A model generated the notes under the pieces. That model had not been told where the DNA came from. It did no database searches and worked only from the letters and a program-made list of their open reading frames with translations. From Bacteroidales bacterium WCE2004 (GTDB lineage Bacteria; Bacteroidota; Bacteroidia; Bacteroidales; UBA932), in NCBI GenBank assembly GCA_900167895.1, contig FUZR01000001.1, forward strand, positions 764,875 through 828,874: DNA of 64,000 nucleotides, given 5' to 3'. Positions within the stretch are counted from its first letter, which is position 1; every line of letters begins with the position of its first letter. This document shows positions 8,275-16,785 of this stretch, in pieces. Position numbers and translations under genes: made by a program.

Positions 8275-9108
8275 CTAGATCTCAGGATTGACGATGATGC
8301 GTCCGCAGTGCTCGCAGATGACGAGCTTCTTGCCGGAAGCGATGTCCAGGATGCGCTGCGGGGTGATGGTGTGGAAGCAGCCGCCGCAGGCGTCGCCATA
8401 GGTGCCGTCCTCGTGCCTGGGGAACAGCGTGACCACGGCGAGGTGGTTGTGGGCGTTGCCGCGGATGCGCTCATAGGCGCTCAGGGTGCGCTCGTCGATC
8501 TTGGCGGCGCAGGCGGCACGCTTGGCCTGGAGGGCTTTCTCCTCCTTGGCGGTGGACTCCACGATCGTGGCGAGCTCCTCCTGCTTGGCCTTGAGGTCCT
8601 CCTCACGGATGAGGATGCGGTCGGCGATGCGCTCGCGGTCCAGTTTGCGCTCCTCGATGGCCGCGCGGGCCTCGCCGATGTTCTTCTCGGCGATGGCGCG
8701 GAGCAGGCCCTGGTTCTCCAGTTCCTTGTTGATGGAATCGAACTCGCGGCTGTTGGAGATGTTCTCCAGCTGGCTGCGATACTTCTCGATCTCGGCGTCC
8801 AGTTCGACGATCTGCTTGTTGGCGGCGTCGATGCTTTCGTTGTACCCTTCGATCAGCTGGTCGATCTTCTCGGACTTGGCGTGCAGGCCGGCAAGCTCCT
8901 CCTCGAGGAGGGCGACCTCCGCAGGCAGTTCGCCGCGCAGGTGGACCAGTTCGTCGATGGCCACGTCGGCTTCCTGCAGTTCGTAAAGGACCTTGAGCTT
9001 CTCCTGGGTACTCTGCTCGGACTCCGCAAAATTCTTGCGCAGCGAGACGAAGGTCTCGCGCTCGTCGATCGGAGTCTGCACTTTCGTTGTTTTCTTGGTG
9101 GTAGCCAT
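8275..9108 (-). CDS. Coiled-coil protein with C-terminal C4 zinc ribbon
   Basis: The 277-residue protein is mostly a long charged coiled coil (about residues 30-200) rich in Glu, Lys and Leu, ending in a zinc ribbon with CGGCFHTITPQ and CEHCGRII as the two Cys-x2-Cys knuckles. This is the architecture of the widespread C4-type zinc-ribbon family of unclear function, often proposed to bind nucleic acid. It lies between a MerR gene and dnaB in one direction. Confidence 0.85.
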   Translation of the reverse strand: MATTKKTTKVQTPIDERETFVSLRKNFAESEQSTQEKLKVLYELQEADVAIDELVHLRGELPAEVALLEEELAGLHAKSEKIDQLIEGYNESIDAANKQIVELDAEIEKYRSQLENISNSREFDSINKELENQGLLRAIAEKNIGEARAAIEERKLDRERIADRILIREEDLKAKQEELATIVESTAKEEKALQAKRAACAAKIDERTLSAYERIRGNAHNHLAVVTLFPRHEDGTYGDACGGCFHTITPQRILDIASGKKLVICEHCGRIIVNPEI

Positions 9109-9149
9109 ATAATTATACTTTATTTATTGCTGCGTTTTATACCAATTTG

Positions 9150-9157
9150 CAAAATTA
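9150..9157 (-). promoter_or_regulatory. -7 promoter box (TAATTTTG) before the zinc-ribbon gene
   Basis: It fits TAnnTTTG on the minus strand, 41 bases before the zinc-ribbon start and overlapping the stop codon of the MerR gene. No good -33 element is seen. Confidence 0.35.
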
Positions 9158-9475
9158 CGAAATATTTTTCTTAATCTCCATAAGTTGGGCCCGGATTTCC
9201 TTCAGCGATTCGATCGCCTTGACGCTCCGGTCCACGGGGCGGCGGTCGGCGGCCAGCTGCAGGGCGGCGCCTTCCAGAGTGAGACCGCGGTCCTTGACCA
9301 GGTGGTGGATCTGCTTGAAAGTCTCCACGTCGGCCGCGGTGAACTGACGGTTGCCCTTCGCGTTGCGCTGGGGCTTGATGAATTTCGGGAAGGAGTTGGA
9401 CCAGAATCGAACCAGGGACACGGATTCATCCAGGATCCCGGCCACTTCACCGATCGAATAGAATAGTTTCTCCAT
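9155..9475 (-). CDS. MerR-family transcriptional regulator
   Basis: The 106-residue protein has the N-terminal MerR winged helix-turn-helix: YSIGEVAGILDESVSLVRFW, followed by NRQFTAADVETFKQIHHLV and GLTLEGAALQL. The C-terminal 30 residues form a short helix for dimerisation. There are no metal-binding Cys residues and no large effector domain, so it belongs to the short MerR group common beside M23 peptidases in Bacteroidetes. It starts 15 bases after the second M23 gene. Its target is not evident. Confidence 0.88.
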   Translation of the reverse strand: MEKLFYSIGEVAGILDESVSLVRFWSNSFPKFIKPQRNAKGNRQFTAADVETFKQIHHLVKDRGLTLEGAALQLAADRRPVDRSVKAIESLKEIRAQLMEIKKNIS

Positions 9476-9490
9476 ATATCGTTAATCCAT

Positions 9491-10450
9491 TTAATCCATT
9501 GATTGCAGGGTGTTCGCCGACATGTACAGCATGTTCACGTATTCCGAAGGGCTGACGGAGGCGAAGAAAAATCCGACAGGATCCCGCCCGGCGCCGTCCT
9601 TGCGCACTTCGTAGTGCAGGTGCGGGGCGAAGGCCTGGCCGGACATGCCGACCGCGCCGATCCGGGCGCCGGCACGCACCCGCTGGCCGGCCCGGACGTT
9701 CATGCTCTCGAGGTGGGCGTAGACCGTCTCGTAGCCGCCGGCGTGGGAAATCCGCACTGTGTTGCCGGTCGACTTGCTGGACGAGGCCGAGACCACGGTG
9801 CCGTCGGCGGCGGCCAGCACGGGCGTGCCGCGCGCCACGATCAGGTCGAGGCCCTCGTGATAGACATAGGCCTTGTAGAAAGGATTCATCTTGCGGCCGG
9901 TGGACGCGCCGACCTGCGGATAGGTGATGTCCTTGATCGGGAGGATCATCGGCGGGAGGACCGTCGCGGAGTCGGACAGGGCCTGGAAAATGCGCCCGAA
10001 GGCCGCGTCGACCAGCCGGCTGCGCTGCAGCAGGCTGTCCGCCTTGTTGCGGGCGTAGCCGAGCAGCTCCTGCTCGGGGATCGCGTCGACATCCACGAAG
10101 GAACCGTCCTCCTCCATCGGGTCCAGCATCGGAGCACCGGGAGAATGGAAGACCAGGCCGTAGATCTCGTTGTCCTTGTACTGGAGGTTGGCGATCGCGT
10201 CGCCCAGCAGCTGCTCGCGCTCTTCCAGGTCGGGATAGAGGCGCTCGTACATCCGGATCTCCTGGCGCAGGCGGCGCTCGGTGTCCGTACGGAACACCAG
10301 CGAGAAAGCCAGATAGACCAGCACGGCAAGCGTGAAGGTCAGGAGCATATACGCCAGCACCAGCAGCAGGGTCTTCCCGACCTTGCTCGGCACCTTGCCG
10401 AAACGGAAATTCTCGGCATCGAATATGACCGGGATGATTCTTCTAGCCAT
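9491..10450 (-). CDS. M23 family metallopeptidase (membrane-anchored)
   Basis: The 319-residue protein has a short cytoplasmic start, one membrane segment (about residues 27-50) and a C-terminal LytM domain with complete zinc ligands: YHEGLDLIV (His-x3-Asp), YAHLESM and HLHYEVRKDG (His-x-His). It should therefore be an active peptidoglycan endopeptidase facing the periplasm. It starts 8 bases inside the preceding M23 gene, its apparent tandem paralogue. Confidence 0.92.
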   Translation of the reverse strand: MARRIIPVIFDAENFRFGKVPSKVGKTLLLVLAYMLLTFTLAVLVYLAFSLVFRTDTERRLRQEIRMYERLYPDLEEREQLLGDAIANLQYKDNEIYGLVFHSPGAPMLDPMEEDGSFVDVDAIPEQELLGYARNKADSLLQRSRLVDAAFGRIFQALSDSATVLPPMILPIKDITYPQVGASTGRKMNPFYKAYVYHEGLDLIVARGTPVLAAADGTVVSASSSKSTGNTVRISHAGGYETVYAHLESMNVRAGQRVRAGARIGAVGMSGQAFAPHLHYEVRKDGAGRDPVGFFFASVSPSEYVNMLYMSANTLQSMD

Positions 10451-11465
10451 TGCCTTTCTTGCTGCGCCGGAGCAGCTCCGTCGTACTGGTGCGCTTGCCG
10501 ACCGGCGATTCCTGCACGCGGGTGCCGATCATCGAGCGGTATTCGTCAAGCGACATGTTGAAATCCATATAATTCATCGGGTTCACCCGGTCGCCGCGGT
10601 AGACTACCTCGTAGTGCAGGTGGGGGCCGGTGGACTTGCCCGTCGAGCCGATGTTGCCGATCTGCTCGCCGCGCCTGACCGGCATTCCCGCCACGACCGT
10701 GATCACGCTGAGGTGCGCGTACCGGGTCTGGTAGCCGTAGCCGTGGTCGATGATGACCTGGTTGCCGTAGCCGTTGGTCTTGAACTCCGCCATGGTCACG
10801 ATGCCGTCGCCGGTGGCGTAGACGGGCGTGCCCGTGGGGCCGGCCATGTCCTGGCCGCCGTGGCGCTCGCCGCCGCCGTAGACCGGGTCCGTGCGGTAGC
10901 CGAAGCCGCTCGACAGGTGGACCCTGTTGCGGTCGGGCAGCACGGGCGGCACGCTGGGCACGCAGGCAAGCATGTCGCCCGCGGTGCGGGCCAGCATGCC
11001 GACTTCGTCCAGCGCCTTGCCCTGGATGTAGGTGCGCTTGGTCAGGCCGTCCAGCCGCCGCACGGTCCAGCCCAGGGAGGAATTGGTCCCGAGCCGGTCC
11101 ACCTCGGCGTAGCGGTTGACGCCGCCCAGGCCGGAATTCTTGACGGCGTCGGGGATCTCTCCCAGGCCGTAGATCGAGCGGTACACCTGGTCGTCACGCT
11201 GCTCGATGGCGGTCAGCGTGCGGTCGTAGAGGTCCAGGCGGTTGGAGAGCACCTCCATCTTGGCCTCCCACGCGGCCGCACGGCGCTTGAGCATCGCGGT
11301 CTTGGGCAGGTCCCAATGGAACACGGAGGTGTAGAGCCAGAAGTACAGCAATACGAAACCCGCGGCGGCCACGATGGCCACCGCCAGACGGACGTGCTTG
11401 AGATACCTGGGTTCTTCCTTCTCCTCGTACAGCAGCGTTTCAGGGTTCAGTACATACTTCGGCAT
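10443..11465 (-). CDS. M23 family metallopeptidase (membrane-anchored)
   Basis: The 340-residue protein has a cytoplasmic stretch, a membrane segment (about residues 26-48), a helical stalk and a C-terminal LytM domain with intact ligands: RHGGQDMAGP (His-x3-Asp), RYAHLSV and GPHLHYEVVYRG. Both halves of the M23 site are present, so catalysis is expected. It is first in an M23-M23-merR-zinc ribbon series and has the best matched promoter in this part of the window, with the -7 box only 7 bases before the ATG. Confidence 0.92.
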   Translation of the reverse strand: MPKYVLNPETLLYEEKEEPRYLKHVRLAVAIVAAAGFVLLYFWLYTSVFHWDLPKTAMLKRRAAAWEAKMEVLSNRLDLYDRTLTAIEQRDDQVYRSIYGLGEIPDAVKNSGLGGVNRYAEVDRLGTNSSLGWTVRRLDGLTKRTYIQGKALDEVGMLARTAGDMLACVPSVPPVLPDRNRVHLSSGFGYRTDPVYGGGERHGGQDMAGPTGTPVYATGDGIVTMAEFKTNGYGNQVIIDHGYGYQTRYAHLSVITVVAGMPVRRGEQIGNIGSTGKSTGPHLHYEVVYRGDRVNPMNYMDFNMSLDEYRSMIGTRVQESPVGKRTSTTELLRRSKKGNG

Positions 11466-11472
11466 GGGGGTG

Positions 11473-11504
11473 CAAAGATAAGGGAAATCCCTTTAAATAA
11501 CAAA
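11473..11504 (-). promoter_or_regulatory. Complete Bacteroidetes-type promoter of the M23 pair
   Basis: On the minus strand, TTTG (11504-11501) is followed after 20 bases by TATCTTTG (11480-11473), the consensus -33/-7 spacing. The start codon begins 7 bases after the -7 box, so the expected transcript start is at or just before the ATG. Confidence 0.8.
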
Positions 11505-11515
11505 AGAGATTTCTC

Positions 11516-11539
11516 TGATGGATACACGATTATCCATCA
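11516..11539. promoter_or_regulatory. 9-bp inverted repeat upstream of the M23 promoter
   Basis: TGATGGATA and TATCCATCA pair perfectly around a 6-base loop. On the minus strand the repeat follows the fmt stop and precedes a T-rich stretch, so it may be a weak terminator for the lptG-fmt gene. It also lies directly upstream of the -33 element and could be an operator. Confidence 0.45.
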
Positions 11540-11572
11540 TCATCGAAAGTAAGCGAAATGGGAATCCGGCGC

Positions 11573-13984
11573 CTAAACGGCCTTCCAGGACTGCGGGTCG
11601 CGGAATCCCTTGAGGAATTCGGCGACGGCCATCTTCTTCTTGCCGGCCAGCTGGACCTCCGTCAGGGCCAGGGCGCCGTCGGCGGTGGCGACGGCGAAAT
11701 AGGTCTTGCCGTCGGAGAGGACGGTGCCGGGCTCCGCGTGCAGGTCCGGGCGCTTCTCGGTGCGGTAGATCTTGAGGACAGATCCTTCGCTGCGCTCAGG
11801 CTGGCAGGGGACGAGCTCGGTGAAGGCCGCCGGATACGGGGAGAGACCGCGGACGAGGTTGTATACCGCGTCGGTGGAGCGGGTCCAGTCGATGTGGCAG
11901 AGCTCCCGGGTGAGCTTCGGCGCCGGCTTGAGCTCCTCGGAGCCCTGGATGAAGGAGCGCTGGACGCGCAGCTCGACGTTGTGCTGGATCAGGCCCTCGA
12001 CGGTCTGCAGGACCAGGCCGGAGCCGATCTCCATCAGCTCGTCGTGCAGCTCGCCGGCTGTCTCGTCCGGCCGGATGCGGCACTCCTCGCGGAGGATGAT
12101 GCCGCCGGTGTCGATGTCCTTGTCGATCATGAACGTGGTCACGCCCGACATCTTCTCGCCGTTGATGACGGCCCAGTTGATCGGGGCGGCGCCGCGGTAC
12201 TGCGGGAGCAGCGCCGCGTGGAGGTTGAAGGTGCCGAGTTTCGGCATCGACCAGACCTCCTCCGGCAGCATCCGGAAAGCCACGACCACGAACAGGTCGG
12301 CCTTCCAGGCGCGCAGCGCCTCGAGGAATTCCGGGTCCTTGAGCTTGACCGGCTGGAGCACGGGGATGCCGTGCGCCACGGCGTATTGCTTGACGGCGCT
12401 CTCGTTCACCTTGAGGCCGCGGCCGGCGGGCTTGTCGGCGACGGTCACCACGCCGACAATCTTGTAGCCGGCCTGGACGAGGGCGTCGAGCGGTTTGACG
12501 GCAAATTCGGGCGTGCCCATATATACAATGCGCGTAGGGCGGAACACGCGGGAGACGCGGCTCACGAGCCTGCGCCACCAGGTCTTCAGTTGGTCCATGT
12601 TGAAAAGTTCTGCATCCCGAAGCGCCCGCCAGGTGAAGTAGGCGCCGATCGGGGCGATGATGGCGCAGGCTATGAAGACGCCGACAGGCGTCTCGACGGC
12701 GCCGTCACGCGCCAGCTTGCTGCCGGAAATGTTGATGACATAATAGAGGACGAAGAAGAGCACGGACACGATCAGTCCCACGCCGAGGCCGCCCTTCTTG
12801 CTGCGCACCAGCGCGCCCATCGGCGCCCCGATGAAGAAAAGCAGGAAGCAGGCGAGCCCGGAGGCGAATTTCTCCAGGTAGGCCAGGTCGGTCTGCCGGA
12901 GGTTGTAGCTCTGGTCGTAGGAGTCGAAGCGGAAATTGGTGATCTCCGCGCTGAGCTTCGTGACGTTGTCGGCGGCGCGGATCCGGGCCTGCGCGTCCTC
13001 GTCCGGGTTTTTCCACTGCAGGAAACCCGGCGCACGGAAATCCGACCGTTCCTTGTTGCGGAACGCCGTATCCAGCTGGCGGGCCATCACCAGGGAGCCA
13101 TGGTGCTGGACGATCCGGTAATGCTGGCGGTGGAGCGAATCCAGATACGTGCGCAGCGAATCGCTCTGGTGGAGGAGTTCGCGCGGCTGCTTGCTCCTGA
13201 CCGCGTTGTCGAAGCGCGCCGAGTCGGATTTCTCGAAGTTGTAGTTCTTCAGCGGGATGAGCAGCTCCTGCCGGGCGAAGTTGATGTGCTGCAGGTTCAG
13301 CGTCGTGTCGTTGTAGCGCAGGGTGTTGTCCTCGCGGTAGCTGGACCCGTGGTAGAGGGTGAAGGTCAGGTATTCCTTGCTCCTGGCCATCTTCAGCATG
13401 GCGGAGTCGGCCAGCGTCACGGAGATGTTGCCCTTGTGGGCGGAGTGGTCGTAGACCTGCACGTCGTAGAGCATGCGGGACGTCTTGTCCTGGTCGCCGA
13501 CCCGGAGGATGTAGCCGTCGATGCCGTCGTAGAAGGTCCCCGGCGGGATCTTGATCTCGTCCTTGGTGCGGGCGATGTCGTCGCGCAGGGTATAGATCTG
13601 GTTGAACGCGTGCGGCACGACCCGCGAGCAGACCACATAGGTGCTGCCTCCGATCAGCAGGGCGAGCACGCCCAGCGGCAGGAGGACGCGGCCGAGCGAG
13701 ATGCCCGCGGCGCGGATGGCCATCAGCTCCCCGCGCTCGCTGAACTGACCGATGGTCATCGTGGAGGCGAGCAGGGTCGCGAGCGGCAGCGCGAGCGGCA
13801 GGGCCAGGCTGCACACGCCCCAGAACAGGAATTCCAGGATCGTGCGGATGCCCAGGCCCTTGCCGACCAGCTCATCGATATAGAGCCAGAGGGTCTGCAT
13901 CATCAGGATGAAGACTACGACGAGGAAGATCGCAACGAACGGTCCGATGAACGACTTCAATATGAAGCGGTCGAGCTTCTTCAT
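11573..13984 (-). CDS. Fused LptG-family LPS export permease / methionyl-tRNA formyltransferase
   Basis: One open frame of 803 codons holds two normally separate proteins. Residues 1 to about 480 are an LptF/LptG (YjgP/YjgQ) permease: membrane segments at the N-terminus (LDRFILKSFIGPFVAIFL), a periplasmic beta region and three C-terminal segments. Residues 484-803 are methionyl-tRNA formyltransferase, with RIVYMGTPEFAV, KPAGRG, NLHAALLPQYRGAAPINWA and DIDTGGI. The position of the usual Fmt start Met is a Thr codon, so Fmt lacks its own conventional start; internal Met463 or Met489 are possible. The permease would move LPS in the envelope while the formyltransferase acts on initiator tRNA in the cytoplasm. 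An insertion of about 11 residues lies near 725-735. Confidence 0.85.
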   Translation of the reverse strand: MKKLDRFILKSFIGPFVAIFLVVVFILMMQTLWLYIDELVGKGLGIRTILEFLFWGVCSLALPLALPLATLLASTMTIGQFSERGELMAIRAAGISLGRVLLPLGVLALLIGGSTYVVCSRVVPHAFNQIYTLRDDIARTKDEIKIPPGTFYDGIDGYILRVGDQDKTSRMLYDVQVYDHSAHKGNISVTLADSAMLKMARSKEYLTFTLYHGSSYREDNTLRYNDTTLNLQHINFARQELLIPLKNYNFEKSDSARFDNAVRSKQPRELLHQSDSLRTYLDSLHRQHYRIVQHHGSLVMARQLDTAFRNKERSDFRAPGFLQWKNPDEDAQARIRAADNVTKLSAEITNFRFDSYDQSYNLRQTDLAYLEKFASGLACFLLFFIGAPMGALVRSKKGGLGVGLIVSVLFFVLYYVINISGSKLARDGAVETPVGVFIACAIIAPIGAYFTWRALRDAELFNMDQLKTWWRRLVSRVSRVFRPTRIVYMGTPEFAVKPLDALVQAGYKIVGVVTVADKPAGRGLKVNESAVKQYAVAHGIPVLQPVKLKDPEFLEALRAWKADLFVVVAFRMLPEEVWSMPKLGTFNLHAALLPQYRGAAPINWAVINGEKMSGVTTFMIDKDIDTGGIILREECRIRPDETAGELHDELMEIGSGLVLQTVEGLIQHNVELRVQRSFIQGSEELKPAPKLTRELCHIDWTRSTDAVYNLVRGLSPYPAAFTELVPCQPERSEGSVLKIYRTEKRPDLHAEPGTVLSDGKTYFAVATADGALALTEVQLAGKKKMAVAEFLKGFRDPQSWKAV
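11777..11810. repeat. Candidate short dispersed repeat inserted in frame in fmt
   Basis: This GC-rich stretch encodes CQPERSEGS within a loop of the Fmt C-terminal domain where homologues join directly. Peptides of the PERSEGS type recur in unrelated proteins of several phyla as translations of a short dispersed element with a CTTCGCTGCGCTC-like core. Only this copy is seen in the window; a different insertion occurs in mutY. Confidence 0.5.
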
Positions 13985-14002
13985 CCTGAAGGTGGAGCTT
14001 GT

Positions 14003-16633
14003 TTAACGCGTGGCGGTTTCGACGAGGGCGTCGAGGGCCTGCTTGAGGCCGTCGACGTTCTTGCCGCCGGCAGTCGCGAGGCCGGGCTGGCCACCGCCGC
14101 CGCCCTGGATGAACCTGGCGGCGTCGCGGATGTCCTTGCCGGCGTTGCGGCCCGCGGCCACGAGGTCGTCGGAATACATCAGGACCAGCTGCGGCTTGCC
14201 CTCGGAGGCGTACGCGCCCACGAGAACGGTATTCTTCAGCTCCTTCTGGAGCGTCAGCGCGGCGTTGCGCACCAGCGCGGAATCGCACTCCTGGCCGGCC
14301 TCGGCGGCGACGATCAGCTGGACGCCGCCCTTCGGCTGCGCCTTGGCGGCGAGCTGACGGGCGAAGTCGGCCGCCTTCTGCTTCGCGAATTCTTCCGCCT
14401 GCTTCTTGAAGGTGGCGTTGTCCTCGAGCATCTTCTGGATGGCGCCCGCGAGGTCGGGGGCGTTGTTGAAGAAGCCGCGGGCGGTCTTGATCAGGCTCTG
14501 CATGCCGCAGACGAGCTCCTCGGCCTGCGCGCCGGTCACGGCCTCGATGCGGCGGATGCCGGCCGCGATGGCGGACTCGCCGGTGATCTTGAAGAAGCCG
14601 ATGTTGCCGGTGGCGGAGGTGTGGCAGCCGCCGCAGAGCTCCACGCTCGGGCCGAAGCGGACCACGCGGACGCGGTCGCCGTATTTCTCGCCGAAGAGCG
14701 CCATGGCGCCCAACGCGCGGGCCTCGTCCATCGTGGCGTCACGCTTCTCCGCCAGCGGGAAATTGCTGCGGATCAGCTCGTTGACGCGGCTCTCCACCTG
14801 GGCGATCTGCTCGTCGGAGAGCTTCTCGAAATGGGAGAAGTCGAAGCGGAAACCCTGGTCGCCCACGAAGGAACCCTTCTGCTCCACGTGGGTGCCGAGA
14901 ATCTCGCGCAGGGCGCGGTGCAGCAGGTGCGTGCAGCTGTGGTTGTTGGCGATACGCTGACGGCGGTCGGCCTCAACGCTGAGCTTGAAGGCGCCGCTGC
15001 AGTCCTGCGGCAGGCGCTCCGCGATATGGATGGTGAGGTTGTTTTCCTTGACGGTGTTGAGGATGCGGATCTGCTCGCCGTCGGCGGCGGTGATCACGCC
15101 CGTGTCGCCGATCTCGCCGCCCATCTCGCCGTAGAACGGGGTGCGGTCGAAGACCAGCTGGAGCATCTCCTTGTTCTTCTGGACGACGGTGCGCTGCTTG
15201 AGCAGCAGGGCGCCCTCGACCTCGGTGGTGTCGAAGCCCACGAACTCGACGTCCTCGCCCTCGTGGTAGACCGTCCAGTCGCCGAAGGTGTTGGCGGTGG
15301 CGTTGCGGGCGCGGTCCTTCTGCTGCTGCAGCTCGGCCTGGAAGCCCGCCTGGTCCACAGTGAAGCCGTTCTCGGCGGCGATCAGCTCCGTCAGGTCGAT
15401 CGGGAAGCCGTAGGTGTCGTAGAGCTTGAAGGCGTCGGCGCCGGCGATGACCTTGCTGTCCTTGCTGCGCTCCATGCACTCGTCCATCAGGCGGATGCCG
15501 CGGTCGAGGGTGCGCAGGAAGGCCATCTCCTCCTCGCGGATGACGCTCTCGATGAATTTCTGCTGCCGGGCGATCTCCGGATAGGCCTCGCCCATGTCGT
15601 CCACGAGCTGCTGGACGAGCTGGCAGAGGAAGGGCTCGCTGAGCCCGAGGAAGGTGTAGCCGTAGCGGACCGCGCGGCGCAGGATGCGGCGGATCACGTA
15701 GCCGGCCTTGACGTTGGACGGCAGCTGGCCGTCGGCGATGCTGAAGCTGATCGCGCGGATGTGGTCCGCGATCACGCGCATCGCCACGTCGGTCTTGTCG
15801 GACTCGCCGTATTTGTGGCCGGAGAGCGCGCCGATGCGGGCGAGCATGCCGGTGAAGACGTCGGAGTCGTAGTTGCTGTTCTTGCCCTGGAGCACGGCGC
15901 AGAGGCGCTCGAAGCCCATGCCGGTGTCGATGTTGCGGGCGGGCAGGGACTCGAGGTGGCCGTCGGCCATGCGCTGGTACTGCATGAACACGAGGTTCCA
16001 GATTTCGATCACGTGCGGGTCGGACTTGTTGACCAGGTCGCGGCCGGCGATGCCGGAAGCGGCCTTCTCCTCCGCCGTGCGGATGTCGATGTGGATCTCG
16101 GAGCAGGGGCCGCAGGGGCCGGTCTCGCCCATCTCCCAGAAGTTGTCGTGCTTGTTGCCCAGGAGGATGTGGTCCTCCGGAAGATATTTGCGCCAGGCCT
16201 GCTGCGCCTCGGTGTCGAGCGTGGTGCCGTCTTCGGCGGCGCCCTCGAACACGGTGGCGTAGAGGAGGTTCTTGTCGATCTTGTAGACCTCCGTCAGCAG
16301 CTCCCAGGCCCAGTCGATGGCCTCGGACTTGAAGTAGTCGCCGAAGCTCCAGTTGCCGAGCATCTCGAACATCGTGTGGTGGTAGGTGTCGTGGCCGACT
16401 TCCTCCAGGTCGTTGTGCTTGCCGCTCACGCGGAGGCACTTCTGGGAGTCGGCGGCCCGCAGGTACGGGGCCTTGGCATTGCCCAGGAAGATGTCCTTGA
16501 ACTGGTTCATGCCCGCATTGGTGAACATCAGGGTCGGGTCGTTCTTGACCACCATCGGTGCGGACGGCACGACGGTATGGCCCTTGGATGCAAAGAATTC
16601 GAGGAATTTCTGTCTGATTTCCTTGGAGGTCAT
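14003..16633 (-). CDS. alaS: Alanine-tRNA ligase AlaRS
   Basis: The 876-residue length equals E. coli AlaRS. The protein begins [19 protein letters not shown], has the class II catalytic core ([25 protein letters not shown]), the editing domain zinc site with [13 protein letters not shown] and ELCGGCH, and a C-terminal DHHA1 domain. An upstream ATG at 16675 is open but overlaps a promoter box and adds residues absent from the family, so I chose 16633. It lies 18 bases upstream of the lptG-fmt fusion and is probably cotranscribed with it. Confidence 0.97.
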   Translation of the reverse strand: MTSKEIRQKFLEFFASKGHTVVPSAPMVVKNDPTLMFTNAGMNQFKDIFLGNAKAPYLRAADSQKCLRVSGKHNDLEEVGHDTYHHTMFEMLGNWSFGDYFKSEAIDWAWELLTEVYKIDKNLLYATVFEGAAEDGTTLDTEAQQAWRKYLPEDHILLGNKHDNFWEMGETGPCGPCSEIHIDIRTAEEKAASGIAGRDLVNKSDPHVIEIWNLVFMQYQRMADGHLESLPARNIDTGMGFERLCAVLQGKNSNYDSDVFTGMLARIGALSGHKYGESDKTDVAMRVIADHIRAISFSIADGQLPSNVKAGYVIRRILRRAVRYGYTFLGLSEPFLCQLVQQLVDDMGEAYPEIARQQKFIESVIREEEMAFLRTLDRGIRLMDECMERSKDSKVIAGADAFKLYDTYGFPIDLTELIAAENGFTVDQAGFQAELQQQKDRARNATANTFGDWTVYHEGEDVEFVGFDTTEVEGALLLKQRTVVQKNKEMLQLVFDRTPFYGEMGGEIGDTGVITAADGEQIRILNTVKENNLTIHIAERLPQDCSGAFKLSVEADRRQRIANNHSCTHLLHRALREILGTHVEQKGSFVGDQGFRFDFSHFEKLSDEQIAQVESRVNELIRSNFPLAEKRDATMDEARALGAMALFGEKYGDRVRVVRFGPSVELCGGCHTSATGNIGFFKITGESAIAAGIRRIEAVTGAQAEELVCGMQSLIKTARGFFNNAPDLAGAIQKMLEDNATFKKQAEEFAKQKAADFARQLAAKAQPKGGVQLIVAAEAGQECDSALVRNAALTLQKELKNTVLVGAYASEGKPQLVLMYSDDLVAAGRNAGKDIRDAARFIQGGGGGQPGLATAGGKNVDGLKQALDALVETATR

Positions 16634-16674
16634 ATGTTTTTCGCTTTTAATATTTTCCAAAACTAATCGAACCA

Positions 16675-16682
16675 CAAAAGTA
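16675..16682 (-). promoter_or_regulatory. -7 promoter box (TACTTTTG) of alaS
   Basis: It fits TAnnTTTG on the minus strand, 41 bases before the chosen alaS start. No -33 TTTG at the expected distance is obvious. Confidence 0.5.
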
Positions 16683-16752
16683 ACACTTTTCCGGCAAATA
16701 ACGAAACGCGCGTGCGCATATTATAACGCCCTCTTTATTTTGCAGAATTCAT

Positions 16753-16760
16753 TATCTTTG
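16753..16760 (+). promoter_or_regulatory. -7 promoter box (TATCTTTG) of the polyferredoxin gene
   Basis: An exact TAnnTTTG match lies 25 bases before the ATG at 16786, in the AT-rich divergent region with alaS. The -33 element is weak. Confidence 0.6.
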
Positions 16761-16785
16761 TAGGACACACCGTTTTTATCCACAT

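Noticed and set aside
12480..12640. The lptG-fmt fusion as a simple sequencing frameshift
   Set aside because: Both domains are in the same frame with a natural linker and no stop; a frameshift error would have to remove exactly the stop and start region. Still listed as something to recheck with reads.
11558..16666. Open frame of about 1700 codons on the plus strand, antisense to lptG-fmt and alaS
   Set aside because: Its translation is low-complexity, rich in His, Ala, Asp, Glu, Gly and Leu, with no domain, while the opposite strand encodes two clear proteins. It is a mirror of GC-rich codon use.
16634..16675. Earlier alaS start at 16675
   Set aside because: It overlaps a -7 promoter box and adds 14 residues not found in AlaRS proteins.
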